Positions 23,420 to 30,407 of a stretch of DNA of 44,889 bases are shown one piece after another. The translations under genes and the position numbers were made by a program. A model generated the notes under the pieces. It was not told the DNA's origin. It worked only from the letters and a program-made list of their open reading frames with translations, and made no database searches. Position 1 is the stretch's first letter; each line of letters starts with the position of its first letter. The stretch comes from CAG-791 sp002392385 (GTDB lineage: Bacteria > Bacillota > Clostridia > Lachnospirales > Lachnospiraceae): NCBI GenBank assembly GCA_946616295.1, contig CAMOIU010000016.1, forward strand, positions 1-44,889, given 5' to 3'.

Positions 23420-23448
23420 TCGATCCCGCAAGATCACAGAGCATCCTG

Positions 23449-23490
23449 AGAGGCTGCCGCATTTGCAAAAATGCGGCGGCCTCTTTTTCT
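23449..23490 (+). terminator. Intrinsic terminator of gdhA
   Basis: A stem of about 16 bp (GAGGCTGCCGCATTT with AAATGCGGCGGCCTC) around GCAAA is followed by TTTTTCTC. Confidence 0.93.
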
Positions 23491-23493
23491 CTC

Positions 23494-23522
23494 TTGAGAA
23501 ATGGGGAATCTTCTCTTATTAT
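23494..23522 (+). promoter_or_regulatory. Promoter of the RNA methyltransferase gene
   Basis: TTGAGA (23494-23499) lies 17 bp from TATTAT (23517-23522), about 38 bases before the start codon and just after the gdhA terminator. Confidence 0.6.
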
Positions 23523-23566
23523 GGTAAAATGATTTAACAACAATAAGTCATTCGCGGAGGGGTCAC

Positions 23567-24721
23567 ATGCAGACCTATGAATTGATCGCCCCCTGCCATT
23601 TCGGCATGGAGAGCGTACTGAAAAGAGAGATCTACGATCTCGGCTACGAGATCACGGAAGTCAGCGACGGCCGCGTCACCTTTGAGGGAGACGCCGAGGC
23701 CGTGGCCCGGGCCAACATCGGCCTGCGCACGGCGGAGCGCGTGCTCCTGAAGGTGGGGAGCTTCAAGGCCGTCACCTATGAAGAGCTGTTTCAGGGCACC
23801 CGCGCCCTGCCCTGGGAGGAATTCCTGCCTCCGGACGCCCGCTTCTGGGTGACCAAGGCCGCCAGCGTCAAGAGCCGCCTCTTCTCTCCTTCCGACATCC
23901 AGTCTGTGATGAAGAAGGCCATGGTGGAGCGCATGAAGACCGGCTGGCGCAGGGATACCTTCCCCGAGACAGGCGACGACTATCCGGTCCGGGTCTTTCT
24001 CATGAAGGATGTGGTGACCTGCGCCATCGACACCACCGGCGAGTCCCTGCACAAGCGGGGCTACCGCAGGATGAAGGTCACGGCCCCCCTGGCTGAGAAT
24101 CTGGCCGCCGGCCTCCTGATGCTGACCCCCTGGAAGCCCGGCAGGATCCTGGTGGATCCCTTCTGCGGCAGCGGGACCTTCCCCATCGAGGCCGCCCTGA
24201 TGGCCGCCGGGATCGCCCCCGGCCTCTACCGGAATTTCACCGCCGAGAAGTGGACACACCTGATCCCCGCCCGGATCTGGAAGGATGCCTCGGACGAGGC
24301 CGGCGACATGATCGACATGTCCGTCGACTGCGATATCCAGGGCTATGACATCGATCCCGCCGCCATCGCCGCCGCCCGTGAGAACGCCCGCCTGGCCGGC
24401 GTGGACAAAATGATCCACTTCCAGGTGCGCCCCGTCAGCGCCCTCTCCCATCCCAAGCGCTACGGTTTCATCGTGACCAACCCGCCCTACGGCGAGCGCC
24501 TGTCCCCGGACGACCTGACCGCCGTGGACAAGCTCTACCAGGAGCTGGGCCAGGCCATGGGAAGACTGCAGGACTGGTCCCTCTACGTGATCAGCTCCTA
24601 CGAACACTGCGAGGAGGCCCTGGGCATGAAGGCCGCCAGGAACCGCAAGCTCTACAACGGCATGCTCAAGACCTACTTCTACCAGTTCCCGGGCGCCAGA
24701 CCGCCCCGCAGAGACAGCTGA
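23567..24721 (+). CDS. THUMP-domain RNA guanine-N2 methyltransferase (RlmL/YpsC type)
   Basis: A 384-residue class I SAM-dependent methyltransferase. The N-terminal ferredoxin-like/THUMP part (about 1-160) includes RFWVTKAASVKSRLFSP. The catalytic part has the SAM loop DPFCGSGTFPIEAAL near 195 and the target-base motif TNPPYGERL near 305. This matches the RlmL N-terminal/YpsC family that makes N2-methylguanosine in 23S rRNA. GGAGGGG precedes the ATG. The last ~17 codons and stop are duplicated just downstream (24731-24780). Confidence 0.92.
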   Translation: MQTYELIAPCHFGMESVLKREIYDLGYEITEVSDGRVTFEGDAEAVARANIGLRTAERVLLKVGSFKAVTYEELFQGTRALPWEEFLPPDARFWVTKAASVKSRLFSPSDIQSVMKKAMVERMKTGWRRDTFPETGDDYPVRVFLMKDVVTCAIDTTGESLHKRGYRRMKVTAPLAENLAAGLLMLTPWKPGRILVDPFCGSGTFPIEAALMAAGIAPGLYRNFTAEKWTHLIPARIWKDASDEAGDMIDMSVDCDIQGYDIDPAAIAAARENARLAGVDKMIHFQVRPVSALSHPKRYGFIVTNPPYGERLSPDDLTAVDKLYQELGQAMGRLQDWSLYVISSYEHCEEALGMKAARNRKLYNGMLKTYFYQFPGARPPRRDS

Positions 24722-24780
24722 GAATCCCTGCTTCTGCCAGTTCCCGGGCGCCTGACCGCCCGCAGAGACAGCTGAGAATC
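24676..24780 (+). repeat. Tandem duplication of the methyltransferase gene 3' end
   Basis: Positions 24676-24726 and 24731-24780 are about 92 percent identical, each running from CTTCTRCCAG to GCTGAGAATC and including the stop codon. The second copy has lost one C and is noncoding. This is a local slippage duplication. Confidence 0.85.
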
Positions 24781-24800
24781 ATACGCACAGGAGTATAATT

Positions 24801-25460
24801 ATGCACACGATCGTTTTTGCCACCGGCAACCGGGACAAGATCCGCGAGATCCGCGAGATCATCGGCGACAGGTCCATCCGCGTCCTTTCCATGCGGGAGG
24901 CCGGCCTGGAGACTGATCCCGAGGAGAACGGACAGACCTTTGAAGAGAATGCCCTGATTAAGGCGCAGGCTGTGTACGATCTTCTACAGACACAGCGGCA
25001 GGCGGGCACCTGCCTGCTGCCCGCGGAGGACCAGGTGACTGTCATGAGCGACGACTCCGGCCTCTGCGTGGACGCCCTGGACGGGGCGCCCGGCGTCCTC
25101 TCCGCCCGCTACATGGGCCGCGACACCGACTACCGGCTCAAGATGCAGCACATCATGGACCTCCTGGACGGCCTGACCGGCGAGGCCCGCAGCGCCCGCT
25201 TCGTGGCCGCCGTGGCCGTCATCCTGCCCGACGGCACCCACAGAGTCGTCCGCGGCGCCATGGAAGGCCAGATCGGCCACACCATCGCCGGCGAGCACGG
25301 CTTTGGCTACGATCCCTTCTTCTTCCTGCCCCAGTATGGCAGGACCAGCGCCGAGATCTCCCCCGAAGAGAAGAACGCCATCAGCCACCGCGGCGCCGCC
25401 CTGCGCCAGGCACTGGCAGTGCTGGATGAGTGGGAGGCGCAGACGGGGAACCTTAGTTGA
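24801..25460 (+). CDS. rdgB: RdgB/HAM1 family XTP/dITP diphosphatase
   Basis: A 219-residue house-cleaning pyrophosphatase that removes dITP and XTP from the nucleotide pool. It shows the N-terminal FATGNRDKIREI, FEENALIKA, SDDSGLCVDAL, HGFGYDPFF and KNAISHRG motifs. An insert of about 20 residues (around TQRQAGTCLLPAEDQ, 75-90) lengthens it relative to the usual ~200. AGGAG lies just before the ATG. It is 79 bases after the methyltransferase gene and probably in the same transcript. Confidence 0.95.
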   Translation: MHTIVFATGNRDKIREIREIIGDRSIRVLSMREAGLETDPEENGQTFEENALIKAQAVYDLLQTQRQAGTCLLPAEDQVTVMSDDSGLCVDALDGAPGVLSARYMGRDTDYRLKMQHIMDLLDGLTGEARSARFVAAVAVILPDGTHRVVRGAMEGQIGHTIAGEHGFGYDPFFFLPQYGRTSAEISPEEKNAISHRGAALRQALAVLDEWEAQTGNLS

Positions 25461-25468
25461 AATAAATG

Positions 25469-25597
25469 AATCCGCCTGTTTGATGGTTGTGTAGGGTACT
25501 ACACGACCTCCAGACCGGCAGATTTGTTTGAGATAATTGGATCCGCCCTTTTCAAGGTCCTGTAGCTACCTACACGACCGCCAGAAGGGCGGATCTC
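25469..25597. repeat. Two related nested-hairpin elements
   Basis: Two ~57-bp copies, 71 bp apart. Each has an inner 10-bp stem with a 4-base loop (GGTTGTGTAG/CTACACGACC at 25485-25508; GGTCCTGTAG/CTACACGACC at 25556-25579). Each also has an outer stem: AATCCGCC/GGCAGATT in copy 1, and 25540-25550/25585-25595, 11 bp and perfect, in copy 2. The copies differ mainly in outer-stem and loop bases. Function unknown. Confidence 0.75.
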
Positions 25598-25626
25598 CCC
25601 ACAGACCCCCAGATATAGATATCAAC

Positions 25627-25654
25627 AAAAAAACAGCCTGGCGGCTGTTTTTTG
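25627..25654. terminator. Bidirectional intrinsic terminator
   Basis: AAAAAAACAGCC and GGCTGTTTTTT surround TGGC, giving a stem with a T-run on either strand. It can end the rdgB transcript from the left and the tRNA cluster from the right. Confidence 0.9.
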
Positions 25655-25696
25655 ATTTGGAGCGTCGCACAGTGCATCACTCCCGTTTCTGTCTTC

Positions 25697-25776
25697 TGCG
25701 GCTAACAGGACTCGAACCTGCACCCTCGCGGAATGGAACCTAAATCCATCGTGTCTGCCAGTTCCACCATAGCCGC
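25697..25776 (-). tRNA. tRNA-Leu (TAG)
   Basis: Acceptor GCGGCTA/TAGCCGC, D-arm GGCAGACAC, anticodon stem ATGGA/TCCAT enclosing TTTAGGT (anticodon TAG), a long variable arm and T-arm GGTTCGAGTCC. It is the last gene of the six-tRNA cluster. Confidence 0.96.
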
Positions 25777-25838
25777 CTGCGGATCGGGAATCAGCGGCGC
25801 GGAGCCTGGCTCCGCGCCTTCTGGGATCCTGCAGTAAA

Positions 25839-25910
25839 CTGGGCCAGTTGGATTCGAACCAACGAATGCAGCAGTCAAAGTGCTGTGCCTTACCCCTTGG
25901 CGATGGCCCA
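25839..25910 (-). tRNA. tRNA-Gln (TTG)
   Basis: Acceptor TGGGCCA/TGGCCCA, anticodon stem CAGCA/TGCTG enclosing CTTTGAC (anticodon TTG), T-arm GGTTCGAATCC. The U1-A72 start is typical of tRNA-Gln. Confidence 0.96.
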
Positions 25911-26015
25911 TCGCACGGGCGTCATGCCCGTTGTCCGTCCGGTCAGCTCCCGGATAAAAAAACATAAGAGCCTGTCATTCCGGAAACGGCGAGGACAAAC
26001 CCTTAGAATTATAAG

Positions 26016-26090
26016 GGTGGGTAGTGGGACTCGAACCCACGCTCTCCAGAACCACAATCTGGCGCGTTAACCAACTACGCCATACCCACC
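26016..26090 (-). tRNA. tRNA-His (GTG)
   Basis: Anticodon stem CCAGA/TCTGG enclosing TTGTGGT (anticodon GTG). The acceptor stem has the extra G-1 paired with C73, as expected for tRNA-His. T-arm GGTTCGAGTCC. Confidence 0.96.
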
Positions 26091-26121
26091 ATATTCTGTT
26101 GTCTGTCCGAGCTCGGACAAA

Positions 26122-26195
26122 TATGCCCGGGGGGACTCGAACCCCCGACACCCGGCTTAGAAGGCCGGTGCTCTATCCAACTGAGCTACGGACAC
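26122..26195 (-). tRNA. tRNA-Arg (TCT)
   Basis: Acceptor GTGTCCG/CGGGCAT (two G-T pairs), anticodon stem CCGGC/GCCGG enclosing CTTCTAA (anticodon TCT), T-arm GGTTCGAGTCC. Confidence 0.96.
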
Positions 26196-26237
26196 ATAAG
26201 CCGTTCGCAATCGCCCCTGCGGATTTACAATTACGAA

Positions 26238-26308
26238 AGCGGGTGATGGGAATCGAACCCACATATCTAGCTTGGAAGGCTAGTGTTCTACCACTGAACT
26301 ACACCCGC
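26238..26308 (-). tRNA. tRNA-Gly (TCC)
   Basis: Acceptor GCGGGTG/CACCCGC, anticodon stem CTAGC/GCTAG enclosing CTTCCAA (anticodon TCC), T-arm GGTTCGATTCC. It complements the GCC isoacceptor at 15018-15090. Confidence 0.97.
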
Positions 26309-26342
26309 ATGAAAATGAAGGATTATTCTCTTGTTGCATTAA

Positions 26343-26417
26343 TCGGGGTGACAGGATTCGAACCTGCGACTTCCTGGTCCCAAACCAGGCGCTCTAGCCA
26401 AGCTGAGCCACACCCCG
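26343..26417 (-). tRNA. tRNA-Pro (TGG)
   Basis: Acceptor CGGGGTG/CACCCCG, anticodon stem CCTGG/CCAGG enclosing TTTGGGA (anticodon TGG), T-arm GGTTCGAATCC. It is the first gene of the cluster. Confidence 0.97.
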
Positions 26418-26445
26418 TTAAGGCCATCGGTCAAATGCAAAAGTT

Positions 26446-26474
26446 ATTATATCTTAAGGTGTAATAGATGTCAA
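26446..26474 (-). promoter_or_regulatory. Promoter of the tRNA cluster
   Basis: On the minus strand a perfect TTGACA (26469-26474) lies 17 bp from a perfect TATAAT (26446-26451), 28 bases before tRNA-Pro. One transcript through all six tRNAs would end at the terminator at 25627-25654. Confidence 0.92.
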
Positions 26475-26529
26475 CAGCCTATTTTACGACTTTTTCGGGC
26501 TTGTGGCAGGGGTTCCGGAGAGCCGGAAG

Positions 26530-26575
26530 AGACAGGACGGAAGGCCTCTCCCGCCCTGTCTTCTCTGTTCTCTTC
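26530..26575. terminator. Possible terminator of the glycan operon
   Basis: AGACAGG (26530-26536) pairs with CCTGTCT (26555-26561), extended by CGG/CCG, over a 10-base loop. The T-rich side is on the plus strand, so its use by the minus-strand operon ending at 26684 is uncertain. Confidence 0.35.
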
Positions 26576-26594
26576 TCCTGATCTGCCCGGTCCC

Positions 26595-26662
26595 GCCAGG
26601 CAGATCCCGCCAGACTGCTTCCGCATGGTCATGCCAGGCAGAACCTGTCAGACTGCTTCCGC
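26595..26662. repeat. Direct repeat, 38-bp period
   Basis: GCCAGGCAGA recurs at 26595 and 26633, and CAGACTGCTTCCGC at 26611 and 26649, both 38 bp apart. It lies just downstream of the last glycan gene. Confidence 0.7.
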
Positions 26663-26683
26663 CTGTTCTTATCAGACATCCCC

Positions 26684-27616
26684 TCATTCATCCCGGAAGT
26701 ATTCGATGGTCCTGCGCAGGCCTTCCCGGGGCGAGATGGTGGGCGCCCAGCCGAGGAGCCGGCCTGCCAGGGTGATGTCGGGGCAGCGTCTGGTGGGATC
26801 GTCCTGGGGCCTGGCCATGTATACGATGCCCGAGCGGGAGTCGGACAGGTCCAGCACCAGGTCGGCGATCTCCTTGACGGTCATCTCCACGGGATTGCCG
26901 ATGTTGACGGGGCCGGTGATGCCGTCGGTCTCCATCATCCGCACGATGGCTTCCAGGGTATCGTCCACGTAGCAGAGGCACCTGGTCTGCAGGCCGTCGC
27001 CGTAGATGGTGATGGGCTTGCCGGAAAGGGCCTGGAGGATGAAATTGGAGACGACGCGGCCGTCCCGCCGGAGCATGCCCGGCCCGTAGGTGTTGAAGAG
27101 GCGCACCACACGGATATCGGTGCCGTACTGGCGATGATAGTCGAAGAAGAGCGTCTCCGCCATTCTTTTGCCCTCGTCATAGCAGGACCGGATGCCGATG
27201 GAATTGACATTGCCCCGGTAGGACTCGGGCTGCGGGTGGACCAGGGGCTCACCGTAGGTCTCGCTGGTGCTGGTCAGGAGGATCCGGGCCCCGGTGTGGC
27301 GGGCCAGGTCCAGGAGATTGCAGGCGCCCAGGACACTGGTCCTGGCCGTGTGCACGGGGTCCTTCTGGTACTGGACCGGGCTGGCCTGGCAGGCCAGGTC
27401 ATAGATCCGGTCCAGGGGGCCGGCGACCTCCACGGGGTCGATCACATCCTGCTGTATAAAGGTGAACCTGTCTTTCTCCAGAAGGTCCCGTATGTTCTCA
27501 TAGGAACCCGAGCTCAGGTCGTCGAGACAGATCACTTCATTGCCTTCCGCCAACATTCTCCGGCACAAATGCGTCCCTATGAATCCTGCTCCGCCGGCGA
27601 TCAATATGCGTTTCAT
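26684..27616 (-). CDS. UDP-glucuronate decarboxylase-like NAD-dependent sugar-nucleotide enzyme
   Basis: A 310-residue extended short-chain dehydrogenase. It has the NAD loop GGAGFIG (8-14), the DDLSSG stretch, LACQASPVQYQKDP, LLTSTSETYGEP and the catalytic SCYDEGKR (YxxxK near 146). The ACxASPxxYxxxPV and IGxRSCYDEGKR stretches are hallmarks of UDP-glucuronate decarboxylase (UDP-xylose synthase), which turns UDP-glucuronate into UDP-xylose. It could alternatively be a dTDP- or UDP-sugar epimerase/dehydratase. It is the last gene of the glycan operon, overlapping the cytidylyltransferase gene by four bases. It probably supplies a pentose donor. Confidence 0.85.
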   Translation of the reverse strand: MKRILIAGGAGFIGTHLCRRMLAEGNEVICLDDLSSGSYENIRDLLEKDRFTFIQQDVIDPVEVAGPLDRIYDLACQASPVQYQKDPVHTARTSVLGACNLLDLARHTGARILLTSTSETYGEPLVHPQPESYRGNVNSIGIRSCYDEGKRMAETLFFDYHRQYGTDIRVVRLFNTYGPGMLRRDGRVVSNFILQALSGKPITIYGDGLQTRCLCYVDDTLEAIVRMMETDGITGPVNIGNPVEMTVKEIADLVLDLSDSRSGIVYMARPQDDPTRRCPDITLAGRLLGWAPTISPREGLRRTIEYFRDE

Positions 27617-28089
27617 TCCTTATTTCCTTCCAGTTTCCTTCTGATATTGGTTGAACTCTGTTCCTTGGTATAGGAGAAGAATACGATGTCCGCGCCTCTT
27701 TTGCGGAGCTCGCCTCTCTCCCACTCCCAGTAGGGATTGCCCCGGTAATCGTCACCGGAGAAAAAGCAGTCAAAAGGCCTCCGGTCCCATTCCAGGAGCC
27801 GGGAGGGATCGTCCTCGATGGCCACCACCTCATCCACGTAGCGCACCGCGGCCAGGATCTCCATGCGCTCCTCCAGGGTTATGGTGGGGTCGATGCCCTT
27901 GAATTTTCTCACCAGGGCGTCGCTGAGCACACCCGCGCGCAGGTAGTCGCACTCCGCGGCCGCCCGCTTCAGGAGCCGCAGGTGGCCCACATGAAACAGG
28001 TCAAAAACGCCCATGACCAGGCCGACCTTGTAGGGCTTGCCGCTCTGCGGCGCGCCGGTACTCTTCTCTCTGTCCTTTCTCTCTTCCAT
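27613..28089 (-). CDS. Cytidylyltransferase family protein (TagD-like)
   Basis: A 158-residue nucleotidyltransferase. After a charged 18-residue leader comes VGLVMGVFDLFHVGH near 33 with the HxGH motif. YTKEQSSTNIRRKL near the end corresponds to the ISTTxIR motif of glycerol-3-phosphate cytidylyltransferases. It should join a phosphorylated alcohol to CTP, giving a CDP-activated donor. Candidate substrates include glycerol, ribitol or another polyol phosphate, and choline phosphate; sequence cannot decide. GGAAGG precedes the ATG, which lies two bases after the LicD fusion stop. Its placement beside a LicD gene suggests it feeds that transferase. Confidence 0.85.
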   Translation of the reverse strand: MEERKDREKSTGAPQSGKPYKVGLVMGVFDLFHVGHLRLLKRAAAECDYLRAGVLSDALVRKFKGIDPTITLEERMEILAAVRYVDEVVAIEDDPSRLLEWDRRPFDCFFSGDDYRGNPYWEWERGELRKRGADIVFFSYTKEQSSTNIRRKLEGNKE

Positions 28090-28091
28090 GC

Positions 28092-30356
28092 TTACTTCCT
28101 TCCTGTGCCGGTGTCATAAAGGATCTCACTGCGCCGGTACCGCTTGCGGGCGGGCGGCAGCTGCATGTATGTGTCCCCGTAGCGGGCGCGCAGGATGGCG
28201 TCCCAGCCGGCGGGCACCGGCAGCATCATGTCCTCAAAGGGCATCTGCAGGGTCTGGTCCACCCACGCGGCCGGCCAGATGTTCCTGTTCTTCCTGTTTC
28301 CGTAGTAGGCGGCCAGGATGCCGCGGAGGGAAGACTCCCCGCTGCCGCGGCACAGGCTGTCCAGCTGCCTGACCAGGTCCCGGCGGCTCTGGGTCTCCGC
28401 CAGCTGATAGTAGTGGCTGAGCTGGCTGCCGGGTACGTCCGCCGGTACGAACCGGGCGGGCGTGTAGGTGGCGGCATAAAGGGTCCTCTGCAGATGGCGC
28501 AGGCGGTCCTGCAGGCTCTCCTGGTCTTCCGGGCTCTCCGGGCACCTGTCCAGGGGCAGTATATCGATCCAGATGCCCTGGTGGCAGGTCTCCGGCGGCA
28601 GTCCCCGGTGGCGGGGCTCGACGGCCATTGTGCCGTCCCTGCGCAGCCGGCTGTAGCCGCCGCAGAAGCAGCCGGGGTCGCTGTCAGGCGTCTGCAGATG
28701 GAATCCTTCCCGGAATCCCTTGTCTCCCGCCTTCAGGAGGCGATCATAATCCTCCCTGGGCATGGCGACCGCCGCGTCATCCCCCCAGGGAATGAAGCCG
28801 CCGTGGCGGGCCGCTCCCAGAAGGGTGCCCCGCATGGCCATGTAGCGGAGGCCCCCGGCCTTACATGCCCTGTCCAGCTCGTGCAGGAGCTCCAGCTGGA
28901 CCGCGTGCACCTCCCGCATCATGACGTCGGGGGCGAGTTCCCTGCGCCGCCTGTCCATGGCGCGCCGGTCGGTTCCCGCGTGGGCGTAGATCTCCGCCAG
29001 GCCTTCCCGGTTCCGGTTGTCCCGGACGAAGGCCTCTTCCCGCCTCCGGAAGCCCTCCCAGAGCGCCGTCAGGCCGAATCGTGCCTTGACCTCCTCCAGG
29101 GGCAGGACCTGTCCCGCCTCCGGGATGTGGATCCAGGTGTAGAAGATGGCCCGGAAGAGGACGTAGGCTGCCGGACAGCATCGGACCGCGAATTCCTGGT
29201 CATAGTAGCGGATCCTGTCCCCCGCCCGGAAGGCGTTGTAGGGGATCATGTCGATCATGGCCCGGTCCAGCACCGGCCTCAGGGCTTCGGACGGTGCCCC
29301 CCAGACCTGGGCCATGTCCGCGGGCAGAGGCTCCTCCGCCGGCGGCGACGACCGCAGGACGTCCGCGTAGATGTCCTCAAACACCCGGAGAAAAGCCTCC
29401 GGATCTCCCGGGATCTGCCTGCGCAGATAGTGAAGGAGGCCTTCTTCCCGGATGAGAGGCATGAGGATCTCCCCGCCGCCGCGGGTCTGGGGCACGGTCA
29501 GGATCCCCCTGTCCCGGAGCCTGTCCAGGTTGTCGGCGGCCGCCTCCAGGGCCGGCTCTCCCTCCGGCCAGAGGGGCCTTTTGACAGCCGTGCCGTCCGC
29601 CCGCAGCAGGGTGGCAAAACCATGCTCCCTCCCCCTGTCGGTGGAGAGGGCGGCGTAGATCACCCTGTCCGGGGAAGGCCCGGCGCCGCCGCGGCGGCAC
29701 TCCGCCAGGTAGACGTTGCAGGCATAGGGCAGGGTGCCCTCCCTGACCATGTCGTCGTAGAGGTCTCCCTCCCAGCCCATAAGGGGGCTTTCGTAGAGAT
29801 CGAAGGGCAGCATCCGGTCCCGGATGCTCTCGTCGGGCAGCCATTCATCCGTGTAGACCGCCTGGACGAAATCCATGTCCGGCATCAGGTAATAGAACCT
29901 GGGCAGCCCGAAGCCGGCTCGGCGCAACAGTCCTTCCATCTCCCGGCGGCCGTAGACCCCGGGCCTCCTGCCGGCAGGATCGAGGACCGAGAAGGGGACC
30001 TCCACGCAGGCATCTCTGGCTCCGCACAGGTACTTGATCCCGAACCGGTTGCGGAAGGCCAGGAGCAGGAGCCCGTCCTCCGCCAGCAGGCTGTAGAGGC
30101 GGGCCAGAAGGGCCGTCATATCCTCCCTCGGCCCCAGGGGCAGGACCGCGTCGATGCAGGCATAGACAGCGCCGTCCTCTCCCTCCGCGGGCATCCCGGG
30201 GATCTCCCTGTCCACCCGCCTGTAATGGCCTTCCAGCAGGGGGCGCAGCGGCTCTGTGTCCGTCCCCACCAGCAGGGCCCTGTCGCCGCCCGGGAAGGGA
30301 TACCAGTTGAGGAGCCCCGCGCGGAGACTGGTGATTTTCTCATTTCTCTGTATCAT
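28092..30356 (-). CDS. Three-part fusion: methyltransferase-like, kinase-like and LicD domains
   Basis: A 754-residue protein with no membrane segment. Residues 20-200 look like a class I methyltransferase without a clean SAM motif (ALLVGTDTEPL, then LAEDGLLLLAFRNRFGIKYL). Residues 215-420 resemble degenerate kinase-like folds found in glycan clusters (YNAF near 375, then YYDQEFAV and AYVLFRAIFYTW). Residues 485-745 are a LicD domain with LLHELDRACK, RGTLLGAARHGGFIPW and GIWIDILPLD. Where LicD proteins have WDDDxD, this one has WGDDAA near 523-529, so two acidic metal-binding positions are lost. The other LicD proteins here keep them. The domain may be inactive or regulatory. The gene starts 51 bases after the GT61 gene with a weak ribosome site, the largest gap in the operon. 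Confidence 0.75.
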   Translation of the reverse strand: MIQRNEKITSLRAGLLNWYPFPGGDRALLVGTDTEPLRPLLEGHYRRVDREIPGMPAEGEDGAVYACIDAVLPLGPREDMTALLARLYSLLAEDGLLLLAFRNRFGIKYLCGARDACVEVPFSVLDPAGRRPGVYGRREMEGLLRRAGFGLPRFYYLMPDMDFVQAVYTDEWLPDESIRDRMLPFDLYESPLMGWEGDLYDDMVREGTLPYACNVYLAECRRGGAGPSPDRVIYAALSTDRGREHGFATLLRADGTAVKRPLWPEGEPALEAAADNLDRLRDRGILTVPQTRGGGEILMPLIREEGLLHYLRRQIPGDPEAFLRVFEDIYADVLRSSPPAEEPLPADMAQVWGAPSEALRPVLDRAMIDMIPYNAFRAGDRIRYYDQEFAVRCCPAAYVLFRAIFYTWIHIPEAGQVLPLEEVKARFGLTALWEGFRRREEAFVRDNRNREGLAEIYAHAGTDRRAMDRRRRELAPDVMMREVHAVQLELLHELDRACKAGGLRYMAMRGTLLGAARHGGFIPWGDDAAVAMPREDYDRLLKAGDKGFREGFHLQTPDSDPGCFCGGYSRLRRDGTMAVEPRHRGLPPETCHQGIWIDILPLDRCPESPEDQESLQDRLRHLQRTLYAATYTPARFVPADVPGSQLSHYYQLAETQSRRDLVRQLDSLCRGSGESSLRGILAAYYGNRKNRNIWPAAWVDQTLQMPFEDMMLPVPAGWDAILRARYGDTYMQLPPARKRYRRSEILYDTGTGRK

Positions 30357-30407
30357 GTTCAGAACCCTTGTCCGATCGCAGCCCGGCGGCCTTCACCGGA
30401 CTGTCGC

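Noticed and set aside
25697..26417. tRNA-linked integration site
   Set aside because: No integrase gene and no duplicated tRNA 3' end were seen on either side.
26024..26464. Plus-strand open frame across the tRNA region
   Set aside because: It is the antisense translation of the tRNA-His, Arg, Gly and Pro genes.
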